From Lonicera japonica (Eukaryota; Streptophyta; Magnoliopsida; Dipsacales; Caprifoliaceae), in assembly GCA_021464415.1 (NCBI GenBank), contig CM038465.1:18631839-18695838 (forward strand): a DNA stretch of 64,000 nt, read 5' to 3'. Below, in pieces: positions 38,966 through 51,296 of the stretch. The position numbers and the translations under genes are program-made. Positions within the stretch are counted from its first letter, which is position 1, and each line of letters starts with the position of its first letter. A model generated the notes under the pieces. It was not told where the DNA came from. It ran no database searches and worked only from the letters and a program-made list of their open reading frames with translations.

Positions 38966-40942
38966 TGTGACGCCCCGAAATCCCGTTTAGAGGATTTCAC
39001 CTCCGGGACCTGGTTAGCCACGGAGTCGTACGCGACGACGGGCATGAAGTAGTAAAACTTAGAATTTTATACAAAAACATGTTCATGTAAAAATCAATTT
39101 AAAACAAAGATCTGGCATGTGGAGTTTATACTATAGATAAAACCATTTCCTGTCAAGTAAAATATGTTTAACTTAAAATAATATCTCCACATCTGTCAAC
39201 ATCTTGTTAAATAAAAAGCACAGTACATTACCACGTGATCCCTTTAACGGGGTTCCAATCTCATACAAATATTTTACATATAAGGCTTAAGAGTTTAACA
39301 CAATACAATATGTATACTTAAACAAAGAAGGGATAAGTCGTTTCCCACGACTTTGGTAATCCAATCTTCAGAGCTATCTAGACTCAATGGCGCACCATTC
39401 CCCGGGTAATACCTGCAAAACCTGGTTTGGAAAATGGGAGTGAGCCAAACGGGCTCATTGGGAACTATAAGGGTTCGTATAAGAAAATAGGTTAGAAATC
39501 ATGCATGCCATGCAATGCAATTTAATGAAAATAGTTTATGTGTTGTTTCTCTGTAATAAGTCGCCTCAGCGTAAAATACATTCCTTTTTGTATATACAAA
39601 TATAAGTATATATACATATATAATACATTTACGAAGCAGCCTATGCAAGGAAAACCTTTCGTGTAATATGTATATATAATGTTCCCAACCCAAAGCATAA
39701 GAAAAGCAATATATATATACATCGTCATACAGTATATGCCACAACACCGCGACTAGATCTATCACATCAATCACATATATCAAACTCACGTCTAGGATTT
39801 TCATAAATCTACTGTGCACAGAGATAGCCGGCAACTCGGTTTCTTCTGCCCAAGGCATGGACCACCTACCAGGTCTACCTAGACGTTACCTCACGCAGCC
39901 ACACAGGCATACGCTACCTCACGCCGCCATAAAGGCGCACGCTACAATAATACTCACGTAGCCACCAAGGCTATACGCTACCGCTAATCACCATCTATCT
40001 AGTACGAACGGCGTGGCCATCCGATGTAAAATTACAATAATCATCTCATCGAATCAATGAAATCACAAGAATCTAGAATCCAACATATATAGATATGAAT
40101 ATACATGCATTCCATATGTATTCGTAAAACTTGTATATATGAATATATCCATTCATGTTATGGGTACTTATACACTTTGTAAAAGACGTAGTGGTATTGT
40201 TGTTGAGGTTATACAAGATTCGCCAAGTCCGTCAATTAATAAAGGAAACCAGAAAAATCCTTAGTTTGGGAGGTTTCGCATGTTTTCATCAATTTGGCCC
40301 CAAGCCAAGTCTAGTACAGTAAAACAATGTATACGAGTTCCCAATTAGCCTCCCAATATGATTTAAATACTTCATTTATTCAAAACATATATATGTATTT
40401 GACCAGCATACTTACGGACTGGCTAGGTAAGTAGAAAATCTCAGAAATATGGTTTATAACTTAAAACACTGCAACAATACCACTAATATATGTAACTTTA
40501 TCCAAAATATACTTTAAATCCCATATATGACATCATATATAAGCGTATCAAAGCTTAGCGTATATATTCATATGCGTACTTGAAGGTTATATACCAAACT
40601 TTCTCACAAATCACTTAAAATTAGGACTTTTTGTCTAAAATAGTTATTGATGTCATATATGATGTAAATCTATCAAAAATACCCAAAGAAATTGACCCAA
40701 GCCCCATGCATATGCAACTTTGAGTAGAAAACCTAGGTTTAGTTTGATTTGGTGTGAATATGTTATAATAAGTTGAAAAGAAGTTTAAATACTATTGTTC
40801 CCACCTTAAGAGGGTCAATCCCTCGAAGTATTGCGGAAGAATCGAGCCGAAACCGCGTAGATGCGAAAATCCCCAATTTGAGCTCCAAAACCCTAGCCAT
40901 GGAGGATTTGGATGAAGAAGGAGATGAAGATGATGATGGAGG

Positions 40943-40993
<51 letters not shown>

Positions 40994-41597
40994 GGTGGGA
41001 AATAATACACATAGATTTATCTCACAATATCCCCTCAAACCACTCCTCACTTCTCTCTTTAAGGCTCTCTAATGGTGGGGTGAAATGAGGATGAAAGGAG
41101 AAGAAATATATAAAGAAAACCTGTCGAGCACGATGTAGTCGACTCCCTACTGTTCATGGAGTCGACTCCATGGCTTAATTTCTGCCTCCTTCAGTTTTTA
41201 GTCAACAGCTCGACTTCGGACACACTTTTGGGCATCAAAAAGTTAGAATTGGGTCTCTTCCGAAACACAAAATTTGTATAGGGCATTGATATGAAGACGT
41301 GGAGGAAAACGGGGACTCATTTGGAGTTCGAATGAAGAAGTTATGGTCTTCCAAAGTTGGGTAAAAATCATTAATCGCGTAGGATCGAAACTTGTGATTT
41401 TCGATCCGATGTTCGTCCGAGCCACCCGAAACAACTTATGGTCATTATAATACACTTATATATGCTAATATGACTTGTTGGAAGTTTCCAAACCATTCCA
41501 ACCTTTCCAGAACTCAATTTGGCTACCCGGAGCCAAATTCAGCCTTATACGCGATACGGGCCGCGATTTGCAAGAGATAAGGAAACCGGGTGTTACA
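38966..41597 (-). repeat. LARD-like element 5' LTR
   Basis: Right LTR. It is 26 bp longer than its partner, mainly because the GAT run at about 40942-40991 has grown to roughly 16 units. Confidence 0.93.
40942..40991. repeat. (GAT)n microsatellite
   Basis: About 16 uninterrupted GAT units; the same site in the partner LTR has about 6. Confidence 0.9.
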
Positions 41598-43479
41598 GAT
41601 ACATCGACAAGTGTTTTCGTCAATGCCGACCTTATAACTCCTTTTAATTTCTCTCAATATCAAGTTTAATGCATGATGAGAAATGTAACCTCTCAACTCT
41701 CTCAAAGCTGGCAAATAGTAAGCACGCATTACACGAATCAAATTATGTTCAAACAACTCAGTGACAGCTGTAATCTGGCCAATGATCATGCGGTTGAGGA
41801 TATGCCACAGGGATGTGAAATTCTCTTTAGATGATTCTAGGTATTTCTTCAGTCTTGAATGTGCACCCTCAACTCGAGATGTTGTTGTGCTTCGAAAATG
41901 TCTTAGTTTATTGGTCCAAGCACAAAAAAATCGCTCCTTCCATGGCAACCATGTTTTATTAATATAACTAACACAATAGAAATATTGTGTCATTTTCCAT
42001 TTTTCTTCAAAAGCGATCCATCAATTGGCATACTCTTCTTCAAAAGATGAATAAATTATTTCTATCCACTCATGATCAAATGTAACCCATTCATCATTAG
42101 TCTGAAATGACTTTTTACAATGCGATGTAACATTCTTCGCTATGTGCCTAGTGCATAACAAGTGAAATGCATTAGGGAAAACTTTACGAATAGCACCTAT
42201 TAGTGCGAGCTCCCTATCTGTCACAAAAACAGTTAGTAGTTGAGACGAATCAAAAACATCCTTTAACCTATAAAGGGCCCAGGTGTGGTTCTCTTCTAGC
42301 TCATCTGTCAAAAATGTAAACCCAACGCAAAATGTTTTGTTCGTAGATGCAATACCAACAATCTGAAGTAGTGGTCACTTAAACCGATTGGTTTTGTATG
42401 TACAATCTAGTAACATGACTGAGCGAAAACGCTTTGCAAGCTTTATAGAATCTGGATTTGCCCAAAAGAGATCAAGCACCACATCAGTCATAGGATCCCG
42501 ATGATGCCATTCAAAATAATTATTTTCATATAATAACTTCATAACTTGTTGCATTGCCGACCTCCCTTCTGTTTCGACACTTTGAATTTTTTTTTGCGCA
42601 TTGTAAACTGTGGAAATAGTGGACTTGTTCTCCTTATTTCGTAGCTTTAAGGTTGCAAGAACATCTTTTGGTTTTACACCACTTTTTGTTAATTCTTCAA
42701 CAATTTGTTGTTCTTCACCTTTTAGTCTGCCAGCATAGGAGTGACCAACAGTAGTTTCACTAAGTGGGTGGTTGTGTAAACCATTAATCACCATAATCTT
42801 CCACTTTTCATCTTCATACATTGTTCCTCTCAACTTGAAAGGACAATTGCACTTTTTTGAACCTGACAATCGTTTGCGTTTCCTTACATCTTCCTTAACT
42901 ACGTTATCTGCACATAAAATATTTTTCCTTCGGTGACTACAAAAGACACCGCCCCTCTCACAACCTAGTAGAACTCTAGGCTTCTGTGAGTTATGTCCTG
43001 CGTCAGATTTTGCAATGACGACAACTGTGTTCAATCTAATGGCAACATTTTGAGCCCAAAGAATAAGTTCCTCCCGCGAATCAAATATCTGCATAGAAAA
43101 GTGAAAAAAAAGGTAATTGTAATTTACAAATAATTAACATTAATATAACAAGAAACTTTAAGCCTAAAATATATTCACCTTATCTGTTACAAAATGTGCA
43201 GTTAAATCCACACTATTATATTGTTGTTCGATTGCTTCTAATGGTGGTGCCAAATAATTTTCAACATCTTCAATTCTTAAATCGCGTGTGGACAACATCT
43301 TCTAATGATGGTATTATGTTGTATTAGATTGTTGGGATTCTTTTTAGAATTATAATAATAGGTTGAAAAAATCCACAAATATGTGGTTGCAATAGGTTGC
43401 AAAAAGCCAAATATGTGGCTGGAAACAAAAAAAAAACAGGAAAGGATAAAAAAATTCATTTTTAGAAGTGGCACTATTT

Positions 43480-43844
43480 AGGCACGGCTAACAACAGTGC
43501 CAAATACGTTTTAATAATAATAAAACAAACGCGGGATTATTTAAAAAAGACACGTGGAAGAATAAAAAAAAGACACATGGTCAAATGAGAAAATGACACA
43601 TGGCAAAATACCTGAAAATTAATGCAAAATATGAAACGGATCTGGAACGGTTTTTAGTAGTTCCAAAACCGTTCCTATTTTTGTAAAAATGGGGTACGGT
43701 TTGACCAAAATATACCACGTAATGGGAACGGATTTAGCCGTTCCAAAAAAAAAACCACCCCTGTTTTAGTTACTGCTAGGAACCGTTCCGGATGGATTTT
43801 GGCACGGTTTAAAACCGTTCCTGTTCGGCATTTCTGGTGTAGTG
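43480..43844 (-). mobile_element. CACTA-like terminus with GGAACGG sub-terminal repeats
   Basis: On the minus strand the end reads CACTACACCAGAAA (43844 to 43831). It is followed inward by repeated GGAACGGTTT and its complement AAACCGTTCC, at least seven partial copies over 43640-43830. The sequence just outside (taa, then the right arm) shows a sharp edge. The opposite end was not found near 30888-31600. It may be the end of the MULE carrying the transposase above, or of a separate CACTA element. Confidence 0.55.
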
Positions 43845-46448
43845 TTATGAGACAAAAATGAGATAAAAATCAAGTATAAAATTTAATAATTCTAATGACA
43901 TTTTTGTGTTCATCTATAATTTTTTAAAAAAGATTAATTTTTAGTGACGGAATTTAGTGACCAAATGTAATGTTTTGTTTTAAGATATGTTTATCATTAG
44001 GGTGCTTAAACTATATGTGTGCTTTTACAAATTTACATTTAAAATATGGGTGCCTAAAAAATGTGTGTTTAAATTAAATTTGTAGGGTGCTTTTACCAGC
44101 ACCCCAAATGAAATCCTCAGTGGCAGTGAGGTCGACGGTGGAGGTGGTGGCTTTGTAGATTAGACAAATGAAGTTCCCAATTTTAATGAGTTTTTACATT
44201 AAAAAGATCAATCAAACACATCTTACTTATAACTTGTTAATAGGAGGAGAGGGGTTGGTCCGGTTATAGCAACTTCCACTCTTATCTTGAGGTTAATGGG
44301 TCGACTTATGATGATGGATGGAGGTTTTCCTTTGTTGGTAAGGTTAAGGTAAATAATTAAACATTCCTTAATTCTATTTAAAAAAAAAATACATGTTAAT
44401 GGGTTTCTTATTTGGATTGGAGGATGAAAAGAGAGGAACTGTATTTGATTAGAGTGATTGAATTATTTGTTAACGAATATCTTTTTTTTTAGAACGGAGG
44501 AGGAGAGAAGTGTATTTGATTACGGTGATAATTTTTTTTGTTAATGGATTTTTTATTTGGATGAGAGGAGTTTTATTTGATTTTGGTGATTTGAGTTTTT
44601 GAGAGAGAGGATTTGTTGTAGGTTTAGGGAGAGAAAGTTAAGGTGTTTTTAGAAGTATATGAATGGTTCCAATGGAAAAGACAAGGTACAAAATGGTCAT
44701 AGCAACAAAGTTTTTGACGGAGTGAATGGTCCTTTAATTTTTAAGGGGTTAAATCAAAGAATTAGTAAAATACACGATAAGTCTAATTTCGTATTAATAA
44801 TAGGGGGTAACTTAAAAATGTACATATTTTTATTATTTGTAAATTAAGTCACGGGTTCAAAATCCCTTAGCAAGACAAGTTTTATTTATTTTGTTACATA
44901 TGAAGGGTATTATAATAATTTAACTAGTATAGATATGTGTTTGGTTGTTAATATTAAACAGCTTATAAATATAATAATTCGGCTTAGGTGAAGTGCCATG
45001 GTATTACGAGTAGCTTCCAAGCAGGGGTTTGAACTCATGCACTAACGTAGTTGAGCAAATTTTCATTGTTACTATATGAAAATTCAAGTTGATTCATTTT
45101 AACTTAAAATTGTCAAATTTTAGAATAAGGGAGCTCAATTCAAATATATATTTTAAAGAGATCCACAAGTGTTGTTGATGAGCTGCACAAAATTTTAAAA
45201 AGTAGAGCATGTTCTTATTTTAACTTTTTGGATTTCTCATTCACACCTCCCGAACATTGTAAATTAGAATTGAATTATCTTTTATAACTGTTAATATTTA
45301 GAATCCATCAATTTAAATTGAACAAATACAAAAATTAGATAATTTATGTAATCAAACGAGCCTTTAAGAATTGCGAACTCAAATAAAACAATTTATTTTA
45401 TAAGTAATTATAAAAATGTAATTTTACAAAAATAAAATGTAATTGTTCACATATTTTGATAATTTTATTTTAGGCCTATGTAGGGTTCACTAAACCAAAG
45501 CAGGGAATTAGTAACGGAATTTTTTTTCTATTTGTAACGGTTAAAGTCCGTTACTAGCATGCCACATATGTAGTCCATTACAAAATAAGATAAGATCGTT
45601 GCTGCATTTAATTAACCAAATTTGAATATACTTTTAATTCAATGACAATCCTAAAATTAGGTAGTAACGGACAAAATTGGGTACTAATCATTACTACATA
45701 AATTTAATTATTAATAATATTTTAAAATTTTGATTTTTTATGAGAAAAGAAATTTAACCCCAAATCTCCCAAATTCTCATTCCAAATTTTCATTCTCCCT
45801 CTTGTGTCTCTCTCGCCAAAATCCCCAAATATTCCCGTTGGTTCTCTCGACAAAATCCCAAATATTCCCGCTGGTCTCTCTCGCCAAATACATTGTACAA
45901 CTAAATAACTCATTCTCCACCTGTTGGCAACTGGATGGTCAAGAAAATGGTGTTTTTTTTTTCAATCTCTTGGGGCTTTCTCTTACCCTCCCCGTATATT
46001 TAGCCTCATAGCATAACTCTTCTTTTTATGTTGAGGACTATACCGCTTCAGTTTCTTTCCTTTCTCATCATTGAGTCTCAACAGAACCAACTATTTGTAC
46101 TTTAAGTTTGTACTTGGACATTTTGGTATTTAGCATTTAGGCATTTTAGTCTTTATGTATTGGACTTTATAATTATGCTTGGACATTTTGGTAACTAGTA
46201 TTGTACTTTTTATTTGTGCTTGGATAATTTTTAATTTAGTTCTGGGATAATTTCTTACTTAGTGCTTGAAGAAACAAAAACCTATTTAACTACACCAGTG
46301 CAAAGATAACTTCTTGGCATTGCCGGACCCAAGCCCGGATAAAGGACGAGGGACTAGGTAAAAAATGCATTTATTGGCTCTATGCGTTAATGCACTTGTA
46401 TTTATGTTAGTCCTTTCTTTGACCTTTTAATTTCTTTATGTATTTAGG

Positions 46449-46529
46449 AGGAAAAAAATGCATTGAAAGCACTATTGGAGTCCGTAAATGTTGAGGTTGA
46501 TTGGGGTTATGGAGAATTGAACTAGTAAT
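46449..46529 (+). other. Exon-like block of unknown origin
   Basis: Begins after a possible acceptor (tatttaggag) and reads EKNALKALLESVNVEVDWGY to a stop at about 46526. It is kept in both arms with one or two changes and lies 120 bp before the PDI exon. I do not recognise the protein. It may be a second captured piece. Confidence 0.3.
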
Positions 46530-46647
46530 ACACGTTTCTCTTAAATTAAATCTATACATTGTTTTTCCCTTGGTTGCCTGCATATTTATAATTCTCAGTA
46601 AGACGTAAAAGCTTACGAATTTCTAACATATTTTGCTAAAATTGCAG

Positions 46648-46773
46648 GTCTTAAATTCCAATGGGGTAGTTTTAGTTGAGTTCTTTGCACCTTGGTGTGG
46701 TCATTGTAAAGCGTTGAAAAGTGTTGCAACTGTGGTAGCTCTTGATGCTAATGCTCACCAGTCGCTTGCTCAG
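46648..46773 (+). pseudogene. Captured protein disulfide isomerase exon, right arm
   Basis: 42 codons between an intact acceptor (attgcag) and donor (gtttga), with active site APWCGHC and end [13 protein letters not shown]. The family is plant PDI-like 2-3/P5, ER disulfide isomerases. As in the left copy, the stretch between the active site and VATV is shorter than in the family. This copy has no stop. No flanking PDI exons are present, so it is a captured fragment. Confidence 0.82.
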
Positions 46774-48060
46774 GTTTGACATAGTTGAGCTAATTATCCT
46801 TTCAAAATTATTCCATTGATATGTTTCTTGTGCTTTTTTATAATTGTATCCTTTTTATTGTCATCAACAATGGTGTCTTCACAAATTATATAGGCTGCAT
46901 AAAAATATAAATGGTTGAGAACAACATTATGCCTTTGTTCTCTGCCAGACTCTTCCAATAAAGAAAGAAGTTCTATTAAGAAGAAAAATCAGTTTTGTAG
47001 TTTAAATGGACAGATCATTCATTTTTATTTCTCCTTCCTCTGCAACTTGGTCTTTTCACTTTCTCCTCGTAGCCTTGCACCATCCAATTGTTTCTACGGT
47101 TATAACACCTAGGGTTTATGCTTTGGAGTCCTTTTATCATTAATGGGTTTATTAAGTTTACTATTATATGGATTTGCAAGTTTTTATCTTTTTCGAACCC
47201 AAATTAAAAAATGATTTTGCTTTTTAGAACAATTCATGCTGGTTAGATTACTTGCTTTGTTTTTTGTTGTTGTTGGGATTGTGATTCAAAAAATGGCGGG
47301 GGCTCAACTTTGAAGGTTTTTCCCATGCGCTTGATAGCGATTCTTCTTTTGGTTGTTGTCGTGTTTCAACTAAAACAAATCATTAAGATGTTTTAGTTTT
47401 AGCAACTCTATGATTCTTCAATTTTCTAAATTCTTTCCTTTTCCCTGTTTAAATTTTTTTGTCATTCAATTTCATATGCAATTTTGTTTAGGAAGTTAAC
47501 ATTATTTCACCTTTTTTATCTTTATGCTTTTTTGCTTTAGAGTTTATATGTAACTTGGTGGATGTGTAAACATTGACATGAAAGAATTGATATTTTTTTG
47601 TTTTTATTTTATGCTTGTCAGATTATTACCGTTAACATGAAAGTTGCTGCTAGTTGGTTAGCTAGCATTTGAAATTGAATCTTGAAAGAGGGTAAGAAAA
47701 TACGTGCATGCATATGTTTATTTTTATCGGTTTAGGATTCATTTACAATTAATTAATGTTGAATTTTGAAAATAATGGAGGCTGAGGAGCGGCACTTGAG
47801 GCAGTGAAAAACAAAAAAAGAATTTAACAAGATGTTGCTAATAGCTTTGGAATTATAATGTATTATTTTCCCCTTTTTTTCAATTTCAATTTCATAATTG
47901 TCATTGTTGTTGATGTTTACGATCCTTCATTAGGTTTCAATTCCAATGGTTTTTGTGTAGCATTGTAGATCTTACTAGCAAGAATTGCAATAATCTTGTT
48001 TTGTAATTGATTGAAGTTATGTACAGCTAGGCCAATGTTGGTTAGTAGATACTCTAGCTA

Positions 48061-50407
48061 TGTAATGCCCCAAATCTTGTTACGAGGATTTCTCCTCCGG
48101 GACTCAATTCGTTAGGAGTGTTGTACGCCGACGGCGGGTTAATTGAGCAAAATTCCTGTAAGGGACTTAAAATTCGCGTTCTTAAATAACAAGAATAACA
48201 TCCATCCCATACAACCTATTTAAAATGTTCAAGAAACCATATCTAATCTAACAACTAGCCTCCAACGAGGTCCCAAGTACAAGTTCACAGCTAATACAAT
48301 TCCCACAATGTATACAATTCTCATAAAATACATATACTCAGACAATAGCACAATACATATACCACCTACAAAACTCTACGACCAATGATCCTTCTGTTGT
48401 AAAGGATCATCGACAAGGTAATGGTATAGAGGCACTTTACGAGATGCGTAATCCCTCTTCACTTTCCCCAATGGAACCTGCAGAAAGAACTATTTGTAAA
48501 AGAGGTGGGGTGAGTCAAAAGGACGTAGTGGGAATCATATAATGCATTAAATGTAAAAAATAATATTTGAAAATCCTTTATCGTAAAATTAAAAGATATG
48601 TTACTCTTGTACATAGTAGAAAAGAAAGAAACCTTTTCATGTTTAAAAACACTTTTTCTTTTAAAAACCCCCGCGTATAGTGTACACCCTTCTCAAATGG
48701 AAAACTATGGCACATTTTACGTATTTTCACTTCTTGAACCTCGAGCCGTAATCCCACACTATCCAAGCGTATAACTGAGTCTGCATTTCGTGGCCTTCCA
48801 TCCACGCAGCAGCGGAGCCTCCCGTTCATTTTTGTGCACGGTTTTAGGTCTTGCACCTAAGAGACTGTGTCCCAACTTTCGATCCCAATTGTTAAAGACC
48901 AAACCCGGGATCATCATGGAGTAGTTCTATCATATAATCACAAAATTGTTTCAATCGGCTCATATGAGAAACAATTGTACCATATCAATGATTATCATAA
49001 ATCAATTATAACTTCAACGTGCAACCGATGGGGAAAATCTCATGTAAGCCATTCCATCTAACTTAAGAACTCATAAACAATTGTTTCATAACATGGAAAC
49101 CATTGCTTGAACCAATTAGAATAGATATTGGTAAGAATTGTCAACATTTTCATTAGTTCAAATGGGTTTTTGTATAAATTGAGAAATCAATTTGTAATCT
49201 CTTGTTAAAACATGAGTTTTAATGTATATAAAGGCTAACCGAACCATCAATTCCATCGTTAATGCAAAATACCTTCATAAATTCAAAAACCCCTTTTGCA
49301 CATGTTAGGTTTTTATACAATCAAGTGGTAAAGTCATAATCAAGTAATAATGAGTTGAAAATTAAGTTTCAGAACTAGATTCCCACCTCTAAAAAGATAA
49401 ATCCTCAAGTTTAGAAGCTTGAGTCGATCTCTAAGCCCCCCAGTCGCAAAATCTCCATTTTTTTCCTTTGAGCCCTAGCCATGGAGGTTAGAGAGGATCT
49501 AGGGGATGATGAATAGGGATGCAAATGGTGGTTTTGGTGTTGGTTTGATGTTAGTTTTGAGTGGTGAAGAGATGTAGGTGAAGAGCTCTTCAAATCCCTC
49601 TCAAAATTGCTCTCTATCTCTCTCTAGAATGCTTTAGGCTTGTAGCTCGAAAATGGTTTGAGTTTTGGGGTTTAAGGTGTTAAAATTGAGCCACAAGTAG
49701 TCAAAATGGGTTTGTATTAATGAGTAAGATGGATTTTAGTTTGGGTAAAAAGTGCACTGGTCTATTTTCTTAATAATTTCTAATGAGTAAGATCTATCTT
49801 ACTAGTAAGATAGATCTTACTCCGGGTGAAAAGTGCATTGTTGGTATTTTTGTCATAACTTTTCACTCGAAATTCCAATTGTGATGTCTTTATGTCAGCG
49901 GAAAGGTAATTCAAAGATCTACAGATTCCTAAGAGGAATTTTATCCAAATTCTGGATGGATAATTCCCAAAAACTTTTCGAAGACAACTCTCTGCCAAAG
50001 CGCTGCCGAATGTTAAGATTTTAAGACTTACTTACTTCGCACGTCGTTTTGACCCACGAAAAGCATGAATTAGGTTCCGGTCAAAACACAAAAGTTGTAA
50101 GTTGTATCAAAGCCTAAACATAGGAGCAAACAATAGCTTAATCGGACAAAGAACGGAGAAGTTACGATACCTCAAAGTTGGCTAAAATTAAGAAATCGCG
50201 TAAAGTGAAAACTCATGATTAACATCTCGATTTTGATTCGGACCACCCGAATTACAATAGGATTGTTCCCACAAACTAGATATACTTAATATGACATGCT
50301 AGAAGTATTGGATCAGCCGAAACCAAAAGTGCATGCCCTAATAGAGATTAAGCCTTAACTGGGCTTAAGAAGAGGATTAACTTGAGAATGGAACACGGGT
50401 TATTACA
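48061..50407 (-). mobile_element. Solo LTR, right arm
   Basis: 2347 bp, from TGTAATGCCCC to GGTTATTACA, flanked by perfect 5-bp copies AGCTA (48056-48060 and 50408-50412). Same length and site as 24326-26672, so the insertion and its collapse to a solo LTR came before the arm duplication. Confidence 0.9.
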
Positions 50408-50781
50408 AGCTAGCTGCCCCGAGAGGGATTTTCACTAGCTAGGTAATTAATTCTAGTTGCAAGGTTGGGGCGACAAAATAAAAATATATATATTTTTTTA
50501 TAATTGGTGATAATAACTGTCAATATCTGTTATTGGAATTAGTAACGGTCCATAAAATTTGTCTGTTATTGTATACAGTAATAGTTTTCACGCATTACTA
50601 GAAAGAATTTAAATTATAATTAAATAAAACATAGTAACAGTCTTTTAATTTTAATAACAAATTAAAAGCATGACAAAAAATCAAATCTTCAACGGTCTTG
50701 GAGACGTTTGTAACAGTTAAAATCCATTATAGACGTAATTATAGTAACGGTCCTTAATTGATTTTAGTAACGGTTATTATC

Positions 50782-51296
50782 TGTAATGACCCAGGCTCCG
50801 GCCCAGCAAGATATTGTCCGATTTGGATTGCTCCACTCTAGCTCCAACTATGTTGCCCTTTCCTGCACTGTTTTGTTCTTGGCAGGTGCACCCATGGCAA
50901 CCCCCAAAAGGCCTCTTACTAGTGGAAACCCTTTGGGTGCACATATAAGGTACTTAAACTTTTCCCCACATTCCGATGTGGGACATTACATCCTCCCCAC
51001 CATGCAGACCGACGCCTTCGTCGGCATAACGTACTCTGTGGGGTCCGCTCTGATACCATTTGTGATAACCCAGGCTCTAACCCTAGCAAGATATTGTTTT
51101 GTTCTTGGCAGGTGCCCCCATGCCAACCCCCAAAAGGCCTCTTACTAGTGGAAATCCCTTAGGTGCATATATAAGGTACTTAAACTTTCCCCCACATTTT
51201 GATGTGGGACATTACATTCTCCCCACCATGGGGACTGACACCCTTGTCGACACAACGTACTCTGTGGGGTCCGCTCTGATACCATTTGTGACGACC
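50782..51296 (-). mobile_element. Tandem TRIM retrotransposons, right arm
   Basis: Mirror of 23445-23949. LTR units 50782-50990 and 51061-51216 are separated by 70-80 bp pieces, each with a purine tract complement (tcctccccacc) and a primer-site complement (ccgctctgatacca). Confidence 0.8.

Larger units (their letters stand above)
32778..41597 (-). mobile_element. Non-coding LTR retrotransposon (LARD-like) inserted in the MULE gene
   Basis: 8820 bp with direct LTRs of 2606 bp (32778-35383) and 2632 bp (38966-41597), both starting TGTGACGCCCCGAAATCCCG and ending TGTTACA. The 5-bp target duplication GATAC is at 32773-32777 and 41598-41602. The primer-binding site (38951-38962) lies left of the right LTR and the purine tract (35384-35397) lies right of the left LTR, so the element is on the minus strand. 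The 3.58-kb interior has no frame with retroviral domains. It must have moved with proteins supplied in trans. Confidence 0.95.
31627..43298 (-). pseudogene. MULE transposase fused to an OTU-type cysteine protease, split by an LTR element
   Basis: Read on the minus strand: exon 1 43298-43179 (40 codons), intron 43178-43089, then one long exon 43088-41598 continuing at 32777-31627 once the inserted element and one target copy are ignored. Domains: FAR1/WRKY-GCM-like zinc DNA-binding region (CNCPFKL...HNHPL, about 42760-42880); MULE transposase core with DCTYKTN, TDRE and RVEGAHSR supplying D, D and E; a SWIM zinc finger (CRC...CAH) cut by the insertion; basic linkers; and a C-terminal OTU protease with PDGHCGF (active-site Asp and Cys) and EFHF (candidate His). 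I count five in-frame stops (near 42377, 42020, 32714, 32518 and 32382), four of them TGA, and no frame shift. The transposase would cut and paste the element; the OTU part would remove ubiquitin-like tags. Dead here. Confidence 0.85.
45505..50781. mobile_element. DNA-transposon-like segment with GTAACGG sub-terminal repeats, right arm
   Basis: Counterpart of 23950-29238. TAACGG/CCGTTA clusters lie at 45510-45670 and at 50540-50781, flanking the captured PDI exon and the solo LTR. Confidence 0.45.
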
